Shown here: positions 1 to 5,467 of the stretch, piece after piece
Layout: the number at the start of each line of letters is the position of its first letter
How positions within the stretch are numbered: position 1 is the stretch's first letter
Assembly (NCBI GenBank): GCA_003222065.1
Contig: QHUV01000202.1
Location: 1-5,467, forward strand
Direction of reading: 5' to 3'
DNA: 5,467 bases
From: Gemmatimonadota bacterium
GTDB taxonomy: Bacteria > Gemmatimonadota > Gemmatimonadetes > Gemmatimonadales > Gemmatimonadaceae
Position numbers and translations under genes: made by a program
Notes under the pieces: generated by a model
The model's database searches: none
The model's input: the letters and a program-made list of their open reading frames with translations, nothing else
What the model was told of the DNA's origin: nothing

Positions 1-1377
1 GTCCACGAGCTCGGGCACTTCATTGCCGCAAAGGCGGTCGGGGTCTATGCCCCGCGGTTCTCGATCGGCTTCGGGCCGGCGCTGTTTCGCAAGCGATGGG
101 GTGAGACCGAATATGTCCTCGCGGTGCTGCCCCTCGGCGGCTACGTTCGCATGGCCTCGCGACTCGACGAAGACTCGGCCTTGCTCGAGGGCGGAGCCGA
201 GTCAGCACCAAGCGCGGAAAGTCCGGAGTACGATCCGAACGCCATGATGCCTTTCGGACCGCTGCCCATTCCGGAGCATCGACTCTTCGAGAGCAAGCCG
301 CTGGCGGCGCGGCTTCTGATTCTCGTAGCAGGCGTCACGATGAACGTCCTGCTCGCTCTCGTTATCGGCGTCGCGCTTGCGCTTCATTTCGGCCGCACAG
401 TGATCCCGACGCGGGTCATCGGCCAGATCCGCCCTCTGCCTAACGCGCCGACTCTTTCGCAACTGCATCCCGGCGACACGCTCCTGTCGGTGAACGGTCA
501 GACGGTGACGACATGGAACGACGTAGCGCGCGGCATCTCGACGAGCACGGACAGCGTCGTCTTGCGCACGAACCGGGGCGTCGTACGCATTCCGCTTGGT
601 CCACCGAACGGTCCTTCGGCCGAAGAGGTGTACGTCTCGATCGACTATCAGCGCCCCGCTGTGCTCGACACCGTTCTCAGGGGCGGCCGGGCGGAGGCCT
701 CGGGGCTGCACAGTGGTGACAGCGTCGTCGCCATCAACGGAAAGCGCGTCGCAACCTGGACGGAGCTCGTCTCGGTCGTGAGTCAGTCCGCCGATCGACC
801 GCTTCGGTTCTCAGTTCTTCGTAAGGGGCAACCGCTCGAGGTGGACGTCACCCCGAAGCCGACGCCGGATACAACGGCGAGTCACGAGGTCCGTACTGTC
901 GGAAAGATCGGCGCCGGGCCGCGCACGCCGAGCCGGCGCGAAGCATTGGGCCTGGGTGACGCCATCGTCGCTGGCGCGCGCACCACGTGGTTCATGGGCG
1001 GCGCTATCGTCGATATTGTAAAAAAGCTGGTCACGCGGAAGATCTCGGTCAGTCAGCTCAGCGGGCCGGTTGGGATCACGCGCATGTCGGTCGAGGCCGC
1101 GCGGAGCGGACTCGAGAGTCTTCTGACACTCATTGCGCTATTAAGCGTGAACGTCGCGATTCTAAACATGCTGCCCATTCCCATTCTCGATGGCGGCCAG
1201 ATCTTGATCAACATTCTGGAGTCGGCGAAGGGCAAACCGTTCAGCCTGCGGACCCGGGAGTACATCCTCCGGTTCGGTCTCCTCGCCATCGCCCTGCTCT
1301 TCGTCGTCGTGATGTACAACGACACCCACGGCTGGTTCACGTGGCTGGCAAATTGGGTGGGCAGATTGAGGGGTTAG
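1..1377 (+). CDS. rseP: RseP-family site-2 intramembrane zinc metalloprotease (5' partial)
   Basis: Regulated intramembrane proteolysis enzyme (peptidase family M50) of the inner membrane; in E. coli the homologue cuts the anti-sigma factor RseA after a first cleavage, but the substrate here is unknown. The reading frame is already open at base 1 and starts inside the HELGH zinc motif (visible residues 2-6), so only the first transmembrane segment, about 20 residues, is missing. Further marks are PLGGYVRM (residues 44-51), a second membrane segment about 101-128 with AGVTMN around the conserved Asn115, tandem PDZ domains about 139-204 and 221-290 (GDTLLSVNG and GDSVVAING loops), LSGPVGI at 353-359, a third membrane segment about 373-391 running into NMLPIPILDGG with the third zinc ligand Asp397, and a final membrane segment at 421-440. 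The visible 458 residues plus the missing start give a slightly longer protein than the 450 of E. coli. The extra length includes an acidic, Pro-containing stretch at about 52-95. AGVTMN replaces the common AGPxxN. Family assignment is secure; the substrate is not. Confidence 0.96.
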   Translation, partial: VHELGHFIAAKAVGVYAPRFSIGFGPALFRKRWGETEYVLAVLPLGGYVRMASRLDEDSALLEGGAESAPSAESPEYDPNAMMPFGPLPIPEHRLFESKPLAARLLILVAGVTMNVLLALVIGVALALHFGRTVIPTRVIGQIRPLPNAPTLSQLHPGDTLLSVNGQTVTTWNDVARGISTSTDSVVLRTNRGVVRIPLGPPNGPSAEEVYVSIDYQRPAVLDTVLRGGRAEASGLHSGDSVVAINGKRVATWTELVSVVSQSADRPLRFSVLRKGQPLEVDVTPKPTPDTTASHEVRTVGKIGAGPRTPSRREALGLGDAIVAGARTTWFMGGAIVDIVKKLVTRKISVSQLSGPVGITRMSVEAARSGLESLLTLIALLSVNVAILNMLPIPILDGGQILINILESAKGKPFSLRTREYILRFGLLAIALLFVVVMYNDTHGWFTWLANWVGRLRG

Positions 1378-1423
1378 GTGAACGCTGTCCCCTAGCACGT
1401 AACCCCTACTCTCTGCTATTTTT
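1369..1423 (+). terminator. Possible terminator hairpin overlapping the rseP stop codon
   Basis: AGGGGTTA at 1369-1376 and TAACCCCT at 1400-1407 are perfect 8-bp inverted repeats. GTG 1378-1380 can pair with CAC 1396-1398 across a G-G mismatch, leaving a 15-base loop. The left arm contains the last codons of rseP and part of its TAG. A run of five T follows at 1419-1423, but it begins 11 bases after the stem, further away than in a textbook intrinsic terminator. It may act as a weak terminator or as a 3' stabilising stem for the rseP message. Confidence 0.35.
1414..1422 (+). promoter_or_regulatory. Candidate extended -10 promoter for rpsO
   Basis: TGCTATTTT at 1414-1422 fits an extended -10 element: the TGn is exact and the hexamer TATTTT matches TATAAT at four of six bases. 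No convincing -35 is present 16-18 bases upstream, which is tolerated with an extended -10. Transcription would begin near 1429-1430 and give an rpsO leader of about 60 bases. The site shares its T run with the possible rseP terminator, so the same bases may be read in two ways. This rests on pattern matching alone. Confidence 0.3.
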
Positions 1424-1436
1424 CGTGGCTCAGCCG

Positions 1437-1480
1437 ATCAGTCTGATTTATCGTCCGACGACCGCACACGCGGCGGGGAT
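1437..1480 (+). promoter_or_regulatory. Structured rpsO leader, possible S15 autoregulatory site
   Basis: Two small stems precede the rpsO start. ATCA 1437-1440 pairs with TGAT 1444-1447 around a 3-base loop, and CCGC 1462-1465 pairs with GCGG 1470-1473 around ACAC. The Shine-Dalgarno-like GGGGA (1475-1479) directly follows the second stem. ATC 1450-1452 plus CC 1455-1456 could pair with GGGAT (1476-1480), which would mask that site. In several bacterial groups S15 represses its own synthesis by binding structured mRNA leaders that differ between phyla. The stems are short and no covariation was examined, so the regulatory role is inference. Confidence 0.22.
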
Positions 1481-1488
1481 TTCACAGC

Positions 1489-1749
1489 ATGGCTTTCGAT
1501 AAAACCGCAACAGTTCAAAAGTATCGCGCCTCGGAACGGGACACCGGATCCACACGGGTACAGGTCGCGATTCTCACCGACCGGATCAACTATCTCAACG
1601 ATCACTTCCGCGTCCACAAGAAGGATCATCACAGCCGGCGCGGTTTGCTGAAGATGGTCGGACGTCGCCGTCGCTTGCTGAATTACATGAAGCGCACCGA
1701 CGTCGAGGGCTACCGGCGAGTCGTCCAGGAACTCGGACTCCGGTATTGA
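1489..1749 (+). CDS. rpsO: 30S ribosomal protein S15
   Basis: Primary 16S rRNA-binding protein that nucleates assembly of the central domain of the 30S subunit and contributes an intersubunit contact. The 86-residue product is close to the family's usual length of about 89. It shows the S15 signatures in order: DTGST (18-22) with VQVA and the LTxRINYL helix, HF (39-40), the nearly invariant [12 protein letters not shown] (43-54), an [11 protein letters not shown] stretch (59-69), and LGLRY at the end where many homologues have LGLRR. The ATG is preceded by GGGGA at 1475-1479, nine bases away, and no other start gives a family-like N-terminus. The gene lies 111 bp after rseP and 77 bp before pnp. 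Both gaps hold RNA structure, so it may have its own promoter while also being co-transcribed with pnp, as in E. coli. Confidence 0.97.
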   Translation: MAFDKTATVQKYRASERDTGSTRVQVAILTDRINYLNDHFRVHKKDHHSRRGLLKMVGRRRRLLNYMKRTDVEGYRRVVQELGLRY

Positions 1750-1765
1750 TCGAGATGGAACACAC

Positions 1766-1808
1766 GCATCGCGCGGGCGCAATCTATGCAGCCCGCGCGT
1801 TTGCATTT
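1766..1808 (+). terminator. Strong hairpin between rpsO and pnp (attenuator/terminator or RNase III-type processing site)
   Basis: CGCGCGGGC at 1770-1778 pairs perfectly with GCCCGCGCG at 1791-1799. The stem continues inward with GCA 1779-1781 against TGC 1787-1789 past one bulged A (1790), leaving the 5-base loop ATCTA. It continues outward with GCA 1766-1768 against TGC 1802-1804 past a small internal loop. About 15 pairs form in all, the strongest structure I found in the window. The trailing TTTGCATTTCT is T-rich but interrupted, so termination would be partial. In E. coli the same gap contains an rpsO terminator and a leader stem cut by RNase III that mediates PNPase autoregulation. The structure is seen directly; which of these roles applies is inferred. 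Confidence 0.55.
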
Positions 1809-1826
1809 CTCTGAGGCAAAATCGCA

Positions 1827-4094
1827 ATGAAGCAACGCGTCGAAAAGACGTTCGCCGGCCGGAAGCTCGTTATCGAAACGGGCGGCATGGCGAAGCAGGC
1901 GGCAGGCGCCGCCATGGTACAATTTGGTGAAACGATGGTCCTCGCCGCGGTGACGGTGAGCGAGAACCAGAGCCCGCTCCCATTCTTTCCACTCACCGTC
2001 GAGTATCGGGAACGGCAATACGCCGCTGGAAAAATTCCCGGCGGTTTCATCAAGCGCGAGGGACGGCCCAGCGACTCCGAGATTCTCTCGGCGCGCATCG
2101 TCGACCGCTCGATTCGCCCGCTCTTTCCCGAAGGGTTCAAGAACGAGGTGCAGGTCTTCGTCTACGTCATCTCGGCAGATCAAGAGAATGACGCCGACGT
2201 TCTCGCGCTCGTCGCGACCTCGTATGCGCTGAACGCATCGAAGATTCCGTTCAGCAGTCCGATTGCCGGCGTTCGCGTGGGGCGAATTCAAGGTAAGTGG
2301 TATCTCAACCCGACATTCCAGCAACTCGAGTACAGCGACATGGAGCTCGTCGTCGCCGGCTCCAATGATTCCATCGTGATGGTGGAAGGCGGCGCCCTCG
2401 AGGTCTCGGAAGACGATATCGTCGAGGCGCTCGGCGTCGCGCAAAAAGGCATTCGTGAACTGATCGCGTCGCAGGAAGAGCTCTTGGGCAAAGCGGAGCG
2501 CACGCCGAAGATGGCCTGGGAGAAGGCGACGCTGCCCGAGGGCCTCGAGGTTCGTGTGAAGGAGCTCGCCGAGGGACGAATCAGCGAAGCCCTGAATCAG
2601 AAGGACAAGCATACGCGCATCGAGGCGATCGAGCGCGTGAAAAGAGAAGTTGCCGACGAGCTGCTCAGCGACTTCCCCGATGCGGCGAAAGAGCTGCACA
2701 CGCTCGTCGGCGATGTCGAGTACCACCAGCTCCGGAATCAGGTCCTCTCGAGCGGCCATCGCGTCGACGGGCGAACGCCGAAGGAGGTTCGTCAGATCAG
2801 CGTCGAAGCTGGGCTCCTTCCACGCGCGCACGGCTCGTCGTTGTTCACGCGCGGGCAGACACAGGCCTTGGTTGTCGCCACGTTAGGCACGCAGAACGAC
2901 GTGCAGCGGCTCGATTCGATCGACGAGCCGCAGGAAGTTACGAAGTCGTTCATGCTGCATTACAACTTCCCGCCATTCTCGACCGGGGAAGTGCGCCCCG
3001 TTCGCGGAACGTCGCGGCGCGAGATCGGTCACGGCAATCTCGCCGAGCGTGCGCTGCAGGGTGTCCTCCCCGCGTTCGAGGAATTCCCGTACACGATTCG
3101 TATCGTCTCGGACATTCTCGAGTCGAACGGGTCATCCTCGATGGCGTCGGTATGTGGGGGTTCATTGGCCTTGTTCGATGCTGGCGTTCCGATGCGCGCC
3201 GCCGTCGCCGGTGTGGCGATGGGCTTGATCAAGGAAGGGAAGCGCTACGCCATTCTCACCGACATCCTCGGCACCGAGGATCACCTAGGTGACATGGATT
3301 TCAAAGTCGCCGGCACCAGTGCCGGCATCACCTCGATTCAGATGGACATCAAGATCGAGGGACTCGAGCTGCAGATCATGAAGGAGGCCCTCGCGCAGGC
3401 ACGTGAGGGGCGCATGCACATTCTTGGTGAAATGGAGAAGGCACTGGCGCAGCCTCGCGCCGAGCTGTCGCGCTTCGCGCCGCGCATCGTCACGATGCAG
3501 ATCAACCCTGAGAAGATCGGGGATCTTATCGGGCCGAAGGGAAAGACAATTCGCGGCATTCAAGACGAGACGGGTGCGGAGATCACCGTCGACGACTCGG
3601 GCACAGTGACGATTGCGGCGGTCGGTGGCGACGCGATGGAGCGGGCGCGCCAGATGGTGCAAGCGCTCACCGCCGAGCCGGTGGTTGGAGAGATCTACGA
3701 AGGTCCGGTAAAGTCGACGACGCCTTTCGGAGCGTTCATCGAGATCATGCCCGGGACGGAAGGGCTCCTGCACATCTCGGAGATGCAGCACGGGCGCACC
3801 GAGAAAACCGAAGACGTCGTCAAGAAGGGTGACCGGGTGCGCGTGAAGCTCATCGAGCGCGATGAGCGCGGCCGACTGCGTCTCTCTCGTAAGGCACTTT
3901 TGCCGCCGCCTGAAGGCGGAAGTGGCGATGGTGGTGCCGGCGGTGACGGCGGCAACAGTCGTCCCGGAGGCGGGGGTGGTGATGGAGAGGATCGCGAGCC
4001 CGTCGCGCGCGCCGCGGACCGGCCCGAGCGCGGCGAACGTGGCGGACGCGGTGATCGGCCGCGTCGTGGTGGGGAGCGTTCTCGCCGCCAGTGA
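1827..4094 (+). CDS. pnp: Polyribonucleotide nucleotidyltransferase (PNPase)
   Basis: Phosphorolytic 3'-to-5' exoribonuclease that releases nucleoside diphosphates and can add tails in reverse; it forms a trimer in the cytoplasm and often joins an RNA degradosome. The 755 residues contain the full domain order. A first RNase PH core (about 10-145) carries KIPGGFIKREGR and DRSIRPLFP. A helical linker (about 240-325) follows. The second RNase PH core carries RREIGHGNLAERAL and the active-site block EDHLGDMDFKVAG, where Asp485, Asp491 and Lys493 correspond to E. coli Asp486, Asp492 and Lys494. A KH domain (about 551-610) has GPKG at 569-572, and an S1 domain (619-691) contains FGAFIEI and EGLLHISEM. 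A 60-residue low-complexity tail (696-755) makes it longer than the 711-residue E. coli enzyme. The ATG has TGAGG at 1812-1816 ten bases upstream and gives a typical N-terminus. A large hairpin precedes it, and the stop codon overlaps the next gene. All catalytic residues are intact. Confidence 0.98.
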   Translation: MKQRVEKTFAGRKLVIETGGMAKQAAGAAMVQFGETMVLAAVTVSENQSPLPFFPLTVEYRERQYAAGKIPGGFIKREGRPSDSEILSARIVDRSIRPLFPEGFKNEVQVFVYVISADQENDADVLALVATSYALNASKIPFSSPIAGVRVGRIQGKWYLNPTFQQLEYSDMELVVAGSNDSIVMVEGGALEVSEDDIVEALGVAQKGIRELIASQEELLGKAERTPKMAWEKATLPEGLEVRVKELAEGRISEALNQKDKHTRIEAIERVKREVADELLSDFPDAAKELHTLVGDVEYHQLRNQVLSSGHRVDGRTPKEVRQISVEAGLLPRAHGSSLFTRGQTQALVVATLGTQNDVQRLDSIDEPQEVTKSFMLHYNFPPFSTGEVRPVRGTSRREIGHGNLAERALQGVLPAFEEFPYTIRIVSDILESNGSSSMASVCGGSLALFDAGVPMRAAVAGVAMGLIKEGKRYAILTDILGTEDHLGDMDFKVAGTSAGITSIQMDIKIEGLELQIMKEALAQAREGRMHILGEMEKALAQPRAELSRFAPRIVTMQINPEKIGDLIGPKGKTIRGIQDETGAEITVDDSGTVTIAAVGGDAMERARQMVQALTAEPVVGEIYEGPVKSTTPFGAFIEIMPGTEGLLHISEMQHGRTEKTEDVVKKGDRVRVKLIERDERGRLRLSRKALLPPPEGGSGDGGAGGDGGNSRPGGGGGDGEDREPVARAADRPERGERGGRGDRPRRGGERSRRQ

Positions 4095-5359
4095 GTCGCG
4101 AGGCCGCGAACTCAGCGCCAGAGTTCGAGCGTAGCGTCCTTCCGAATGGTCTGACCGTACTCTCAGAGCACATGCCGGGAGTGCGGTCAGTGTCGTTCGG
4201 CGCCTGGGTGCGTGCGGCGTCGGTGCACGAGCCGTCCGAGCGGATGGGAGTTTCCCATTTGCTCGAGCACATGGTGTTCAAGGGTACCGAACGCCGAAGC
4301 GCCAAACAAATTGCGCTCGAGCTCGAGGCACTCGGCGGCTCCCTTGATGCGTATACCTCGCGCGAACATACCGTATTTCAGGCACGCGTACTCGACGAGC
4401 ACTTGCCACAAGCGGCGGACGTCATTGCCGACATTCTTTTTCGACCCGTGCTGCGTTCTAGGGACCTGGCACTCGAGCGCAAGGTCGTCCTCGAGGAGAT
4501 CGCGATGGTCGAGGATACGCCTGACGACCTCGTCTTCGAACTGCACAACGAGGTCCTGTGGGGCTCGCATCCCTACGGCCACTCGATCCTCGGCACGCGA
4601 GAGACCGTTAGGCATCTTGGAGTGCGCGCGCTCAAGGACCTCCATGGGCGAGCCTATCACCCTCCGCAACTCGTCCTCGCCGCGGCAGGGAATGTCCGAC
4701 ACGCCGCGCTCCTCGAGGTGCTCGAGGGCACAGGGTGGAGCGAGGCGCCGCGCGGTCAGGTCGAACTACTCACGGCCCCCGAGCCGTCCGCCGATGCACC
4801 GAAGGTTCGCCACGTCGATCGCGAGGGCACCCAGACTCACGTCGTGCTCGGCACGAGCGCTCTGCGTTATGCGGATCCGCGGCGCTACGCTCTTGTGATG
4901 CTGAGCATGCTCCTCGGCGGCGGCATGAGCTCGCGGCTGTTTCAGCGTGTGCGAGAGGAACTCGGTCTCGCGTACTCTGTGTACACGTTTCAGCAGTTCT
5001 ACGTCGACACCGGGATGCACGGCGTTTACGTCGCGACATCGCCGGACACGGCGCGCGCGGCCTACGATGTCATACGGGAAGAGCTCGAACAAGTCGCGAG
5101 CGCCGGCCTTCCCGACGACGAGATCGCGATGGGAAAGTCGCAGCTCAAGGGGCAGATGACGCTCTCGCTCGAGAGCGTCGGCGCTCGCATGTATCGCGCG
5201 GCAGCGGTCGAGCTGTACGGCGAGCCCTATCGGACGCTCGACGAAACGCTCGCGCTCGTCGACGCGGTCACCTCTGATGACATCAGGAAGGTCGCCCGCG
5301 AGTTCTTCGCGCCAGACAAGCAAACAGTGCTCAGTCTGGGCCCGGCACCGATCGTCTAG
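4091..5359 (+). CDS. M16 family zinc metallopeptidase (processing-peptidase-like, single domain pair)
   Basis: Insulinase/mitochondrial-processing-peptidase family enzyme of 422 residues, the M16B size class, which typically works as a dimer forming a clam-shell chamber. The inverted zinc motif HLLEH (His56, Glu59, His60) follows the family N-terminal strand LPNGLTVLSEH. The third ligand is Glu136 in the helix ERKVVLEEIAMVEDTP, 76 residues after His60 as in beta-MPP, so the active site looks complete. The C-terminal half has the conserved substrate-side segment starting GGGMSSRLFQRV at 276 and ending with ELGLAYSV (290-297). There is no signal peptide or membrane segment, so it is probably cytosolic. 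The GTG start at 4091 overlaps the pnp TGA as GTGA. The next in-frame ATG, at 4172, would remove the first strand. GGGGAG at 4071-4076 is 14 bases upstream, rather far, which favours coupling to pnp translation. It resembles Bacillus MlpA and mycobacterial PepR by position and size. Its natural substrate cannot be told from sequence. Confidence 0.95.
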   Translation: MSREAANSAPEFERSVLPNGLTVLSEHMPGVRSVSFGAWVRAASVHEPSERMGVSHLLEHMVFKGTERRSAKQIALELEALGGSLDAYTSREHTVFQARVLDEHLPQAADVIADILFRPVLRSRDLALERKVVLEEIAMVEDTPDDLVFELHNEVLWGSHPYGHSILGTRETVRHLGVRALKDLHGRAYHPPQLVLAAAGNVRHAALLEVLEGTGWSEAPRGQVELLTAPEPSADAPKVRHVDREGTQTHVVLGTSALRYADPRRYALVMLSMLLGGGMSSRLFQRVREELGLAYSVYTFQQFYVDTGMHGVYVATSPDTARAAYDVIREELEQVASAGLPDDEIAMGKSQLKGQMTLSLESVGARMYRAAAVELYGEPYRTLDETLALVDAVTSDDIRKVAREFFAPDKQTVLSLGPAPIV

Positions 5360-5382
5360 ACGTCCGCCCGTTATCCATTCTG

Positions 5383-5435
5383 TTGAAAACGAACACGATG
5401 CTGGTGAGCTTACAGTGCTCCGCGTCTCCGCTCAC
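5383..5435 (+). promoter_or_regulatory. Weak promoter-like and inverted-repeat signals after the M16 gene
   Basis: In the gap 5360-5456, TTGAAA at 5383-5388 resembles a -35 hexamer (five of six bases to TTGACA). The best -10-like hexamer, TACAGT at 5411-5416, lies 22 bases downstream, too far for a standard sigma-70 spacing. GTGAGC 5404-5409 and GCTCAC 5430-5435 form a perfect 6-bp inverted repeat with a 20-base spacer, which could be an operator or a loose leader stem. I see no intrinsic terminator for the M16 gene here. The signals are individually weak. Confidence 0.18.
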
Positions 5436-5456
5436 ACACGACGAACGATTCCGTCC

Positions 5457-5467
5457 ATGAAAATCGG
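5457..5467 (+). CDS. Possible start of a further gene (3' partial, four codons at the window edge)
   Basis: An ATG at 5457 opens Met-Lys-Ile-Gly and runs off the window. The frame is also open upstream to a GTG at 5415, which has GGTGA (5403-5407, matching part of the anti-Shine-Dalgarno complement) seven bases before it and would add 14 residues. The ATG itself has no visible ribosome binding site. Alanine dehydrogenases often begin M-K/R-I/V-G-V-P-K-E, and in mycobacteria ald lies near the pnp/M16 genes, so ald is one guess. Four residues cannot support an identification. Confidence 0.3.

Noticed and set aside
202..711. 169-codon minus-strand frame opposite rseP
   Set aside because: It is opposite the PDZ and membrane segments of an intact gene, and its Arg-rich composition without motifs marks it as a shadow.
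987..1502. 171-codon + strand frame spanning the end of rseP, the gap and the rpsO start
   Set aside because: It is out of frame with both well-supported genes, has low-complexity Arg/His/Gly-type content typical of a shifted frame, and shows no ribosome binding site or family motif.
1710..2831. Long open frame of 373 codons on the minus strand, antisense to the 5' part of pnp
   Set aside because: It lies exactly opposite a conserved, intact pnp. Such frames are common opposite G+C-rich genes because of codon bias. The protein has no recognisable domain, and its frame runs through the hairpin and rpsO end without any gene-like boundary.
3915..4090. Gly/Arg codon repeats at the 3' end of pnp considered as a DNA tandem repeat
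   Set aside because: The units are irregular at the nucleotide level and no fixed period is seen. Low-complexity protein composition explains them better than a repeat array.
3850..4305. 151-codon minus-strand frame across the pnp/M16 junction
   Set aside because: It is opposite the low-complexity PNPase tail and the M16 zinc motif region. The His/Arg repeats simply mirror the Gly/Asp codons.
4735..5323. Overlapping 180-codon + strand and 185-codon - strand frames within the M16 gene
   Set aside because: The M16 frame has conserved motifs throughout this stretch. These alternatives have none and are Arg-rich, as expected for shifted frames of G+C-rich DNA.
1..5467. A hidden mobile element, defence cassette or novel multi-gene system
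   Set aside because: Coding space is filled by four intact, conserved housekeeping-type genes in a familiar order. There are no integrase or transposase motifs, no direct-repeat arrays, no tRNA-like sequence and no obvious shift in composition.

Overview
This is a conserved housekeeping segment from a G+C-rich bacterium, with all recognisable genes on the + strand. The order is rseP (5' end cut off), rpsO, pnp, an M16 zinc peptidase, then the first few codons of a probable further gene. rpsO-pnp is one of the most conserved bacterial gene pairs, and a single-domain M16 peptidase right after pnp is also known from Firmicutes and Actinobacteria. The combination with rseP directly upstream, the codon use and an Arg/Gly-rich PNPase tail would fit a soil-type lineage such as Gemmatimonadota. 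That assignment is tentative and made from memory of gene order, not from a search.

Layout. Positions 1-1377 hold all but about the first 20 residues of a site-2 intramembrane metalloprotease with two PDZ domains. The 111-bp gap 1378-1488 packs a possible terminator hairpin, an extended -10-like promoter and a short structured leader in front of rpsO (1489-1749). The 77-bp gap 1750-1826 is dominated by a strong G+C-rich hairpin just before pnp (1827-4094). The pnp stop codon overlaps the GTG start of the M16 peptidase gene (4091-5359) by four bases, so these two are almost certainly one transcript and translationally coupled. Positions 5360-5456 form an intergenic region with weak promoter-like and inverted-repeat signals. 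A possible new start (Met-Lys-Ile-Gly) lies at the window edge. No stretch longer than 300 bases lacks a gene.

How the genes fit together: rseP acts in membrane proteolysis and envelope signalling. rpsO supplies a primary 16S rRNA-binding ribosomal protein, pnp degrades and trims RNA, and the M16 enzyme is a cytosolic zinc peptidase of unknown substrate. The functional theme is RNA and protein turnover and translation.

I saw no mobile element, CRISPR array, tRNA, rRNA or defence system, and I do not think the window holds a new multi-gene system. The points most worth a second look are the RNA structures flanking rpsO (candidate S15 and PNPase autoregulation sites), the two-part low-complexity tail of PNPase, and the arrangement of starts and stops at the 3' edge.
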